Translations under genes and position numbers: made by a program
Notes under the pieces: generated by a model
Told to the model about the DNA's origin: nothing
What the model saw: the letters and a program-made list of their open reading frames with translations, nothing else
The model's database searches: none
Shown: positions 1-5,595 of the stretch, in pieces
How positions within the stretch are numbered: position 1 is the stretch's first letter
Layout: every line of letters begins with the position of its first letter
Assembly (NCBI GenBank): GCA_016791465.1
Contig: JAEUWE010000155.1
Location: forward strand, 1-5,595
Direction of reading: 5' to 3'
Source: Pseudobdellovibrionaceae bacterium
Lineage (GTDB): Bacteria > Bdellovibrionota > Bdellovibrionia > Bdellovibrionales > JAMPXM01
Length of the DNA: 5,595 nt

Positions 1-10
1 AAATAATGGC

Positions 11-1669
11 ATGACACTGAACGAGGCACGCGAAACGCAATGGGACTATATTGTTATCGGCACCGGGATCGGCGGCAGCACGTTGGGATACAAACTTGCC
101 CAGCAAAGCAAGAGAGTGCTCTTTTTGGAGAAAGGCCACCACTCAGGACTTATCCGAGGGCTTTTCCCTGAACCCGAGCTGCAGAGCTTTGAGCGGCCGA
201 CAGCCGGTGATCGAGAGCGCCTCAAGCAATTCGGCCGTTACTCCGACGAAGTCATCGACGAAACGGCGGCCACACCAAGGCGTTTCATCCCCCTGCTCGG
301 TCAAGGCGTCGGCGGATCGACTCTCCTCTACGGCGCAGCTCTTGAACGTTTTTTTCCAGAGGACTTTGAGCCAGAACGATACTTTCATTCGGCGAAAGAA
401 GCCTCGCTTCAGAATTGGCCGATCTCCTACGAGGACCTCGCTCCCTATTACGAACAGGCTGAAAATCTCTATCAAGTCTATGGCAGCGCTGACCCGCTGC
501 GATCAGCGCATCAAAACCCTCAGCTTCTGCAAGCCGATTTCACGCCCACGGGCCGTGCTCTCAAAGCAAAATTTCAAAAACTCGGGCTTCATCCCTACAG
601 GCTTCCTGTCGGCCACAAGCCCGATGCTCTGACCGCCTGTCGCGGCTGCCAGGCCTTTATCTGCGGCTGCGCCGATAAATCCGACGCCGGTCGGATCGCC
701 ACTCTTCCTGCGATGCAAACTGGATACGCATCACTTCTCGCGGACTGTGAGGCTTTGCACTTTGAATGCGACGGCGATCAGGTCACATCTGTGGCGGCTC
801 GCCACAAATCAAACACCGCAGAACTGAAGGCCGCCACGTTTATCCTTGGTGCTGGTGTTCTCAACACGACCCGAATTCTTCTGCGATCAACAAGTCAGCA
901 TCACCCCTGCGGCCTCGGAAACTCGTCAGGGCTCATCGGAAAAAATCTCTGTCGCCACTATATGGATCTCGTCATGCTGCACCACCCACCAAGATCGGCT
1001 TCGGGGCGCTACGAAAAAGAAATCGCGCTAAATGACTTTTATTTTCACGGCAATATGAAGCTTGGAACGATCCAGTCGCTCGGCAATCCACCAGGATTTG
1101 AAACTATGCTTCATGAAATGCATTCCGAATTCGGCCAAGGTGGTCGATTAAGAGATCGCTTGTTCTATAGCACACTCAAGCGATTCGGTAGAAGGCCCGT
1201 CGAATGGCTTTTCAAGAAGAGAATCTGTCTTGCGATGATCATGGAAGACGTCAGCTACGAAGATAACCGCCTCTATCTGAACGCAGCCGGCGAACTCGCA
1301 CTTCAATACCGCATTCGCGATCAGGAAATGAAACGACTTGCCACATTCCGAGGCCTCGCCCTCTCAAGCTTTCGCCCACTATTCCCGACACTTCACAAAC
1401 AGGGCGAAAATAACCAACGGCTCGCTCATGCGTCTGGAACCTGTCGAATGGGAGATGATCCGCGGCGCAGTGTCGTTGATCGATACAATCGACTCCACGA
1501 TGTCTCAAACCTGTATGTGATCGACGCTTCATTTTTCCCGTCGAGTGCTGGCATCAACCCCGCCCTCACCATCGCCGCCAACGCCCTTCGCGTCGCCGAT
1601 CATCTCTTCCTCCACAAAAAGCCCAGTCCAGACGAATTAAAGCGGACCTCGCCGCCAGACAGGCGCTAA
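11..1669 (+). CDS. GMC-family FAD-dependent oxidoreductase (alcohol/sugar/sterol dehydrogenase-like)
   Basis: The 552-aa product has the two halves of the glucose-methanol-choline (GMC) oxidoreductase family. Near the N-terminus, WDYIVIGTGIGGS (residues 11-23) is the Rossmann GxGxxG loop for the FAD ADP moiety, and E40 after the second strand would bind the ribose. GQGVGGST (97-104) matches the family's second FAD motif. At the C-terminus, HASGTCRMG (473-481) supplies the expected catalytic His473, and SAGINPALTIAANALR (512-527) supplies the paired Asn516. Length is normal for the family. No signal peptide or Tat motif is visible, so it is probably cytoplasmic or bound to a partner. A cysteine cluster at 210-220 is unusual. 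Family knowledge predicts oxidation of an alcohol group on a small molecule; substrate and electron acceptor cannot be read from sequence. The ATG at 11 is the natural start because the FAD motif follows at once. The frame stays open for the few upstream bases, and too little is present to judge a ribosome binding site. Confidence 0.93.
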   Translation: MTLNEARETQWDYIVIGTGIGGSTLGYKLAQQSKRVLFLEKGHHSGLIRGLFPEPELQSFERPTAGDRERLKQFGRYSDEVIDETAATPRRFIPLLGQGVGGSTLLYGAALERFFPEDFEPERYFHSAKEASLQNWPISYEDLAPYYEQAENLYQVYGSADPLRSAHQNPQLLQADFTPTGRALKAKFQKLGLHPYRLPVGHKPDALTACRGCQAFICGCADKSDAGRIATLPAMQTGYASLLADCEALHFECDGDQVTSVAARHKSNTAELKAATFILGAGVLNTTRILLRSTSQHHPCGLGNSSGLIGKNLCRHYMDLVMLHHPPRSASGRYEKEIALNDFYFHGNMKLGTIQSLGNPPGFETMLHEMHSEFGQGGRLRDRLFYSTLKRFGRRPVEWLFKKRICLAMIMEDVSYEDNRLYLNAAGELALQYRIRDQEMKRLATFRGLALSSFRPLFPTLHKQGENNQRLAHASGTCRMGDDPRRSVVDRYNRLHDVSNLYVIDASFFPSSAGINPALTIAANALRVADHLFLHKKPSPDELKRTSPPDRR

Positions 1670-1694
1670 CGCACCGCTTCTATGTTGCGCGGTC

Positions 1695-1727
1695 TTGACG
1701 ATCCAGCACTATTCAGGATTGATCGTC
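1695..1727 (+). promoter_or_regulatory. possible promoter with overlapping inverted repeat, upstream of the exported orphan
   Basis: TTGACG at 1695-1700 matches five of six bases of a sigma-70 -35 box. The best -10 at 17-base spacing is ATTGAT (1718-1723), which matches poorly. A perfect 7-base inverted repeat, GACGATC (1697-1703) and GATCGTC (1721-1727), spans the same stretch, with arms lying on the two putative promoter boxes. A competing smaller hairpin (1700-1704 with 1716-1720, one G-U pair) is also possible. It could be an operator, an RNA hairpin in the leader or chance. It lies in the short gap before the 1759 gene and is the only promoter-like site seen there. Confidence 0.3.
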
Positions 1728-1743
1728 TCGCCAGATGACAAAC

Positions 1744-1750
1744 AGAGGAG
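1744..1750 (+). promoter_or_regulatory. ribosome binding site deciding the 1759 start
   Basis: AGAGGAG lies 8 bases before the ATG at 1759 and is a strong Shine-Dalgarno match. It sits inside the longer in-frame reading from the ATG at 1735, so it argues for the downstream start, which also places the signal peptide exactly at the N-terminus. Confidence 0.85.
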
Positions 1751-1758
1751 AACATTCT

Positions 1759-2868
1759 ATGAAAACCGTTTTTTCGCTCCTGTTGACCGCCCTCGCACTG
1801 TTCACAACGACTTCTGCCGATAGTGCAAATGCCGATGTTATTTCACCTATTGACGAGAATGCCTTCATCCGTCTGACATTGCCCCACCCAGAGACGGACT
1901 ACATCTCGTTCACAGTTGAGGTCGACGGCCAACCCGCGCTCATCGGTCAGGTTATTTCTGTGGATAGCGGTAGCCGTTGTATCAAATTTTCCTTTGCCAC
2001 TACCCATCAGTCATTCCGTTCATACCAATCAGAACATTGCGGAGACTTCAAAGCCGGCTCAACTACCGAAGTCCCAATTTTTGGACTCAAACTCGCAACA
2101 TCGGTACCTACCGATGCTGTTTACGGCGATGTGGTCGCGAAATACAGTATCGTATTCAGCAATTCATCATTCACCACTTCTATCCCTCATTCCGCATTTG
2201 GCACGACGCCGCTTATTCCATTTACCAACTGGAAACTGGATAACTCTAACATCGGAGTCTCCTACTATCGAGACTACCAACCCATCACAATCGATCCTGT
2301 AAGCTCTATCGCCGTATTCACTAACCCAGCCGACGCTCTTCCTCCCATCACTTTCAAGCGACACCACACAAAGCTTTTTCCCGACGCAAAACCCAGTGTC
2401 CTAAGACTTAAGCGAATACAATTCAGCGCGACAGCACCTACAAAAGATGGCGTTATCACGTATGCGCTGCCAAATGGTGACCTAACGCTCAATCTCGTCA
2501 AGTTTCCATGGATTGTCAGCGATGAGTTGAGTATTGAGCAGGTTGGTTCTGACGCCACATACGTCTTTGGTAGCTACGAACTTTACCACGCTGCGACTCC
2601 TACCGCTCCATCTTCGTACCCGACTGTTGTCAACGTCCACCGCATCGATGTCGACGACATCACCATTGTTGATGCAAACGGAAACACACAAACGGTGAAG
2701 GGGCGATACTCTATTTTTCGCGATGACACCAATAGCCCGATTTTCAAAGATGAGCCGACAAGAACCGGCGTCGATGTTTTACCCGGACGCTATACTGTGG
2801 TTGTCCGATTCGATGACCCATTCTCCAAAAGAGAAGATACAAAAGTCTACACCTTTGATTTCAAATAG
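1759..2868 (+). CDS. exported protein of unknown function, beta-strand-rich
   Basis: I do not recognise this 369-aa protein. It begins with a typical Sec signal peptide: K2, a hydrophobic core at about residues 4-15 (VFSLLLTALALF), then likely signal peptidase I sites after TSA (20) or ANA (25). There is no lipobox cysteine, so it is not a lipoprotein. The mature part has no further membrane segment and reads as alternating short hydrophobic strands and polar turns, as in beta-sandwich proteins. The C-terminal segment (about 294-369) contains a DANGN turn (305-309) and LPGRYTVVVRF (341-351), resembling Ig-like or transthyretin-like extracellular domains; this is resemblance only. The only two cysteines, C74 and C94, could form a disulfide in the periplasm. 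Sampled lines look lower in GC (about 42-45%) than most of the flanking genes. It follows the oxidoreductase by 89 bases and may have its own promoter, so a functional link is not shown. A periplasmic or secreted location is inferred from the signal peptide. Confidence 0.85.
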   Translation: MKTVFSLLLTALALFTTTSADSANADVISPIDENAFIRLTLPHPETDYISFTVEVDGQPALIGQVISVDSGSRCIKFSFATTHQSFRSYQSEHCGDFKAGSTTEVPIFGLKLATSVPTDAVYGDVVAKYSIVFSNSSFTTSIPHSAFGTTPLIPFTNWKLDNSNIGVSYYRDYQPITIDPVSSIAVFTNPADALPPITFKRHHTKLFPDAKPSVLRLKRIQFSATAPTKDGVITYALPNGDLTLNLVKFPWIVSDELSIEQVGSDATYVFGSYELYHAATPTAPSSYPTVVNVHRIDVDDITIVDANGNTQTVKGRYSIFRDDTNSPIFKDEPTRTGVDVLPGRYTVVVRFDDPFSKREDTKVYTFDFK

Positions 2869-2880
2869 CCCCTTCTAGAA

Positions 2881-2917
2881 GCAAAGAGGCTCTCTCCAGC
2901 ACAAGACGCCTCTTCGC
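2881..2917 (-). terminator. hairpin between convergent genes, possible hutH-side terminator
   Basis: Arms GCAAAGAGGC (2881-2890) and GCCTCTTCGC (2908-2917) are inverted copies with a 17-base loop. In the + strand RNA the third pair is an A-C mismatch; in the - strand RNA the same position is a G-U wobble, giving an uninterrupted 10-bp stem. No clean U-run follows on either strand, although the - strand 3' arm and the bases after it are U-rich (CTCTTTGCTTCT). Position, 38 bases beyond the hutH stop, fits a terminator. The large loop and missing U-tract weaken the call. Confidence 0.4.
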
Positions 2918-2955
2918 GGTCATCTAAAAGATAGCCTATGACGACTCACCACTTT

Positions 2956-4515
2956 CTAACGCGGAAGCAGAACCGCAGGCTCGCCATGCTTGAGCTCGCC
3001 GGCGCGAATCATCTCGCGAATCAACTCGATATCGTCGTGAAAGATTCGATCATTTTCAGCAAACGGAACAGTCTTTCGAATGCGATCGTACGCGGCTTTG
3101 ACAAGGCCTGAGGGCTCAAGCGGCCTTAAGAGATCAAGGGCTTGCGTCGCCGACAAAAGCTCCATCGCCACAATCGACTCGGCGTTGCGAACAATCGACT
3201 GAAACTTGCGCGCCGCAATTGTTCCCATCGAAACATGATCCTCTTTATCGGCCGAGGTCGGAATCGAATCAACACTCGCTGGATGCGAAAGAATCTTGTT
3301 CTCACTGACAAGCGAGGCGGCCGCGACTTGCACGATCATGTGACCGCTATGCAATCCGCCTTTTGGCGCAAGGAACGCCGGTAGGCCTGACATCGCAGGG
3401 TTGATCAACTTCTCAATGCGACACTCCGAAATCGAAGCCATCGCACTCATCGCAATCGCCATAAAGTCGAGCTGGAACGCCACCGGCTCCCCGTGGAAAT
3501 TCCCGCAAGACAGAATCTTTCCCTCTTTGCTAAAAACGAGTGGATTATCAGTCGAAGAATTCGCTTCGACTTCAAGAACGCGAATTCCATGCGCAAGTGC
3601 GTCCTTTGCTGCGCCATGAACCGCTGGCATGCAACGAAGCGAGTACGCATCCTGCACGCGATTGCAGTTATCGTGTGACTCCGCAATCGGCGATGTTTCA
3701 CCCAAGATTCGACGAAGGTTACCAGCCGTGATCGCTTCCCCTGGATGCGGACGCGTAGCCGCGATCAACGGATCAAAGGCCGTTCTCGTACCGCGCATCG
3801 CCTCGAGCGTCATTGCTCCTGATAGATCCACCAAGTAACAAAGCCTGCGCGCCTCATAGGCCGCAAGCAGACCAATCGCCGTCATCACCTGACAGCCGTT
3901 GATCATCGAAAGGCCTTCTTTGGCCTTCATTACCAAAGGTTGAATCCCTTTGGCCGCAAGGACTCCGCTCACCGGAACAACAGCGCCGCCCTCACCAAAG
4001 CATTTTCCTTCACCAATAATCGCGAGCGCTAAATGCGAAAGCGGAGCGAGATCACCGCTTGCTCCCACTGAACCCTGACTTGGAATAGCCGGGATCACAT
4101 CGTTATTCAAAAACTCAAGAAGCTTCTCAACGACCTCTACGCGAATGCCAGAATGTCCGCGCGAAAGCGCGTTGGCACGAAGGAACAAGATCGCGCGCGA
4201 CTGCTCTTTAGAAAACAAATCGCCAACTCCAACGGAGTGCGAGCGAATGAGATTTCGCTGAAGCTCTTCGATCTCAGCGTCGCTGATGCGAACGCTTGAA
4301 AACGCGCCAAAGCCCGTATTCACACCGTAGATGGCTTCGCCAGACCCAATGCGAGACTCGATGTACTGGCGAGACGCCAGCATGTTCTCTCGCGCCTTTG
4401 GCGCAAGCTCGACGACATAGTCATGACCGGGCTTGCCTTTTGCGACTTGCCAAACTTGATCGATCGTAACGCCAGTTCCAGTCAGTTGAATCTTGAGAGT
4501 TGAAGCTTGAGTCAT
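2956..4515 (-). CDS. hutH: histidine ammonia-lyase
   Basis: The 519-aa product (family usually about 510) is a MIO-dependent aromatic amino acid lyase that deaminates histidine to urocanate, the first step of histidine breakdown, normally as a cytoplasmic tetramer. The self-cyclising A152-S153-G154 triad sits in GSVGASGDLAPLSHLA. Aligning by eye to Pseudomonas putida HutH, all key active-site residues are present: Y63, H93, N206, Q288, Y291, R294, F340 and E425. S92-H93 and E425 argue for histidine rather than tyrosine or phenylalanine as substrate. Two otherwise conserved stretches differ: PAV at 297-299 (usually PQV) and GLHSGHM at 387-393 (usually GLNSGFM). The chosen ATG is preceded by CAGGAG; an upstream in-frame ATG at 4617 would add 34 non-homologous residues inside rpe. 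It lies 10 bases after rpe and is the last gene of the fmt-rpe-hutH transcript. No other hut genes are in view. Confidence 0.95.
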   Translation of the reverse strand: MTQASTLKIQLTGTGVTIDQVWQVAKGKPGHDYVVELAPKARENMLASRQYIESRIGSGEAIYGVNTGFGAFSSVRISDAEIEELQRNLIRSHSVGVGDLFSKEQSRAILFLRANALSRGHSGIRVEVVEKLLEFLNNDVIPAIPSQGSVGASGDLAPLSHLALAIIGEGKCFGEGGAVVPVSGVLAAKGIQPLVMKAKEGLSMINGCQVMTAIGLLAAYEARRLCYLVDLSGAMTLEAMRGTRTAFDPLIAATRPHPGEAITAGNLRRILGETSPIAESHDNCNRVQDAYSLRCMPAVHGAAKDALAHGIRVLEVEANSSTDNPLVFSKEGKILSCGNFHGEPVAFQLDFMAIAMSAMASISECRIEKLINPAMSGLPAFLAPKGGLHSGHMIVQVAAASLVSENKILSHPASVDSIPTSADKEDHVSMGTIAARKFQSIVRNAESIVAMELLSATQALDLLRPLEPSGLVKAAYDRIRKTVPFAENDRIFHDDIELIREMIRAGELKHGEPAVLLPR

Positions 4516-4519
4516 GCGT

Positions 4520-4525
4520 CTCCTG
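4520..4525 (-). promoter_or_regulatory. ribosome binding site of hutH
   Basis: Read on the - strand, the rpe stop TAA is followed directly by CAGGAG, four bases, then the hutH ATG at 4515. The spacing is slightly short, but this is the only good site in the 10-base gap and it excludes the longer start inside rpe. Confidence 0.75.
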
Positions 4526-5212
4526 TTACTCGAAGCGAGAAAGTGCGGCAATCGCAGCCGCGCGATTTTTTGCACCAAAAACGGCCGATCCCGCCACCAG
4601 GCAATCGGCATCAGCAACCTGCTTCACGGTTTCCGCCGTAATCCCACCGTCGACTTGAATGAGAACTCGAAGCCCCCGTGCATCAATCTCTTGGCGCAGA
4701 CGCGTAACTTTCCGAACCTGATCGGGCATAAACGACTGACCACCAAATCCAGGCTCAACCGTCATAACGAGAACGAGATCCACTTGCTCAAGGTAGGGAA
4801 GAAGTTCTTCAAGTGGCGTCCCCGGACGAAGCGTGATCCCCACCCGCGCACCGCCGTGACGAATTCGCTGCAAAGCGCCCGCAACATCCGGCGTCGATTC
4901 GACATGAATCGTAATGCCATCGGCTCCGGCCTTTAAAAAGTCGGGAATGTATTTTTCGGGATTGTCGATCATCAAGTGGCAATCAAGAGGGAGCGTCGTC
5001 ACCTTGCGAAGCGACTTCACAACCGGTGCGCCAATTGTGAGATTCGGCACAAAGTGTCCATCCATGACATCAACATGAATCCAATCGGCGCCCGCAGTAG
5101 TCACGTCGTCGATCTCTTCTTTGAGGCGCGCAAAATCAGCCGAGAGAATCGACGGTGCAATCAAGAATCCACCGAGTTTTGCTTTTCGCTCCCAAGGCTT
5201 GTTCTCGCTCAT
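4526..5212 (-). CDS. rpe: ribulose-phosphate 3-epimerase
   Basis: The 228-aa product is a TIM-barrel epimerase converting D-ribulose 5-phosphate to D-xylulose 5-phosphate in the pentose phosphate pathway, in the cytoplasm. Family motifs appear in order: IAPSILSADF (18-27), WIHVDVMDGHFVPN (44-57), DCHLMI (77-82), VMTVEPGFGGQSF (149-161), VDGGI (187-191) and VAGSAVF (206-212). The metal ligands His46, Asp48, His79 and Asp188 are all present; Asp48 and Asp188 are the acid-base pair. The ATG overlaps the fmt stop as ATGA and has no strong Shine-Dalgarno, so translation is probably coupled to fmt. The first 16 residues (to GGF) precede the usual family start. A TTG at codon 17, behind a GGTGGA stretch, could give a more standard-length product, but the coupled ATG is favoured. 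It is followed by hutH after 10 bases. Confidence 0.97.
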   Translation of the reverse strand: MSENKPWERKAKLGGFLIAPSILSADFARLKEEIDDVTTAGADWIHVDVMDGHFVPNLTIGAPVVKSLRKVTTLPLDCHLMIDNPEKYIPDFLKAGADGITIHVESTPDVAGALQRIRHGGARVGITLRPGTPLEELLPYLEQVDLVLVMTVEPGFGGQSFMPDQVRKVTRLRQEIDARGLRVLIQVDGGITAETVKQVADADCLVAGSAVFGAKNRAAAIAALSRFE

Positions 5213-5595
5213 TGAATCAATCCATTCTGCAGGCGCTCACCAATCGAAACTGGATACCCGCGGACATAGTCGGCAACCGCCATCTTGGCTCGCGACTCTG
5301 GCTGTAAAACTGTGAGGCGCAAGACGCCGTGTCCACACTGTACATCAAGCCCGCGCTCATCAACGCTAAGAATCGTTCCAACCGGTTTTGCACCAGCCGT
5401 TTCAGAATCCATCGCCACGGCTCCGCAAACTTTGAAAGTCGCACCGTTTTCACGACGCGCATGTGGCACAGGTCCAAGTGCTAAACCTCTGACCAGATTT
5501 TGAATCTCAAGGGCTGGTCGAGACCAATCAATCGCGCTTTCTCGCTTATCGATTTTCGGCGCAATCGTGACCTGACTCTCATCTTGTTCATGCGG
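5209..5595 (-). CDS. fmt: methionyl-tRNA formyltransferase, C-terminal part (truncated by window edge)
   Basis: The last 128 codons are present and open to the window edge, where the first base is in frame; the N-terminal catalytic formyltransferase domain lies outside. Fmt formylates the amino group of initiator Met-tRNA using 10-formyltetrahydrofolate. Read here are the domain-linking segment VTIAPKIDKRESAIDWSRPA, then NLVRGLALGPVPHA where the family usually has a RAFNPWPGA-like stretch, then the C-terminal beta-barrel with PVGTILSVDERGLDVQCG and LRLTVLQPESRAKM, ending YVRGYPVSIGERL. The identification rests on this order of C-terminal motifs. The stop TGA overlaps the rpe ATG by four bases, so fmt heads or precedes the fmt-rpe-hutH unit. 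The departure from the NPWPGA-type motif is a mild oddity, and the reading frame shows no damage. Confidence 0.93.
   Translation of the reverse strand, partial: PHEQDESQVTIAPKIDKRESAIDWSRPALEIQNLVRGLALGPVPHARRENGATFKVCGAVAMDSETAGAKPVGTILSVDERGLDVQCGHGVLRLTVLQPESRAKMAVADYVRGYPVSIGERLQNGLIQ

Noticed and set aside
143..718. Open frames on both strands inside the oxidoreductase gene (51-632 +, 143-475 -, 503-718 -)
   Set aside because: Their translations show no recognisable motif and they overlap a gene with clear FAD and catalytic motifs, so they are shadow frames.
1673..1693. ACCGC/GCGGT hairpin just after the oxidoreductase stop as a terminator
   Set aside because: The stem is only 5 bp with an 11-base loop and no U-run follows, so it is not supportable as a terminator.
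1735..1758. Upstream in-frame ATG giving eight more residues on the exported protein
   Set aside because: It would put the Shine-Dalgarno AGAGGAG inside the coding region and add polar residues before the signal peptide; the ATG at 1759 has ideal spacing.
2167..2691. Antisense open frames across the exported gene
   Set aside because: The sense frame carries the signal peptide, ribosome binding site and beta-strand pattern. The antisense translations look like random composition and lack start signals.
2872..2881. Palindrome CTTCTAGAAG between the convergent genes
   Set aside because: A single 10-base palindrome with no partner site or promoter context; likely chance.
3401..3838. Overlapping + strand open frames inside hutH
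   Set aside because: They are opposite a well-conserved enzyme with every active-site residue in place and show no recognisable domain.
2956..4515. Tyrosine or phenylalanine ammonia-lyase as the identity of this lyase
   Set aside because: S92-H93 in the selectivity region and E425 in KEDHVSMG follow the histidine enzyme; tyrosine and phenylalanine lyases differ at these positions.
4516..4617. 34-residue N-terminal extension of hutH
   Set aside because: It lies almost wholly within the rpe coding region in another frame, has no resemblance to HutH, and the ATG at 4515 has its own ribosome binding site and the family's normal length.

Overview
The window is protein-coding bacterial DNA with four complete genes and one truncated gene, in two convergent blocks. 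Bases 1-2868 are read on the + strand and bases 2956-5595 on the - strand. Sampled lines of sequence give a GC content of about 50%, and Shine-Dalgarno sites are clear where they matter. The gene types (fmt next to rpe, a bacterial-type HutH, a GMC oxidoreductase, a Sec-exported beta-rich orphan) suggest a free-living Gram-negative bacterium. A Bdellovibrio-like or other deltaproteobacterial relative is my guess; nothing here proves it.

The + strand block starts with an FAD-dependent GMC-family oxidoreductase (11-1669, 552 aa). It has an intact dinucleotide-binding motif, an intact catalytic C-terminus and an unusual central cluster of four cysteines. An 89-base gap follows, holding a possible promoter with an inverted repeat across it and a strong ribosome binding site. 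Next is an exported protein of unknown function (1759-2868, 369 aa) with a signal peptide and a beta-strand-rich body. It looks lower in GC than its neighbours.

The - strand block reads fmt (C-terminal 128 codons, running off the right edge), then rpe, then hutH. fmt and rpe overlap by ATGA, and rpe and hutH are 10 bases apart, so the three almost certainly share a transcript. Fmt formylates initiator Met-tRNA, Rpe interconverts ribulose-5-phosphate and xylulose-5-phosphate, and HutH removes ammonia from histidine to give urocanate. These are not steps of one pathway. The odd point is a catabolic enzyme at the end of a housekeeping operon with no other hut genes in view.

The 87-base gap between the convergent blocks (2869-2955) holds a hairpin that pairs fully only in the - strand RNA and may terminate the hutH transcript. 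I see no RNA genes, CRISPR array, insertion sequence or attachment site. I do not see a clearly new biological system; the best leads are the exported orphan, the cysteine cluster of the oxidoreductase and the hutH linkage.
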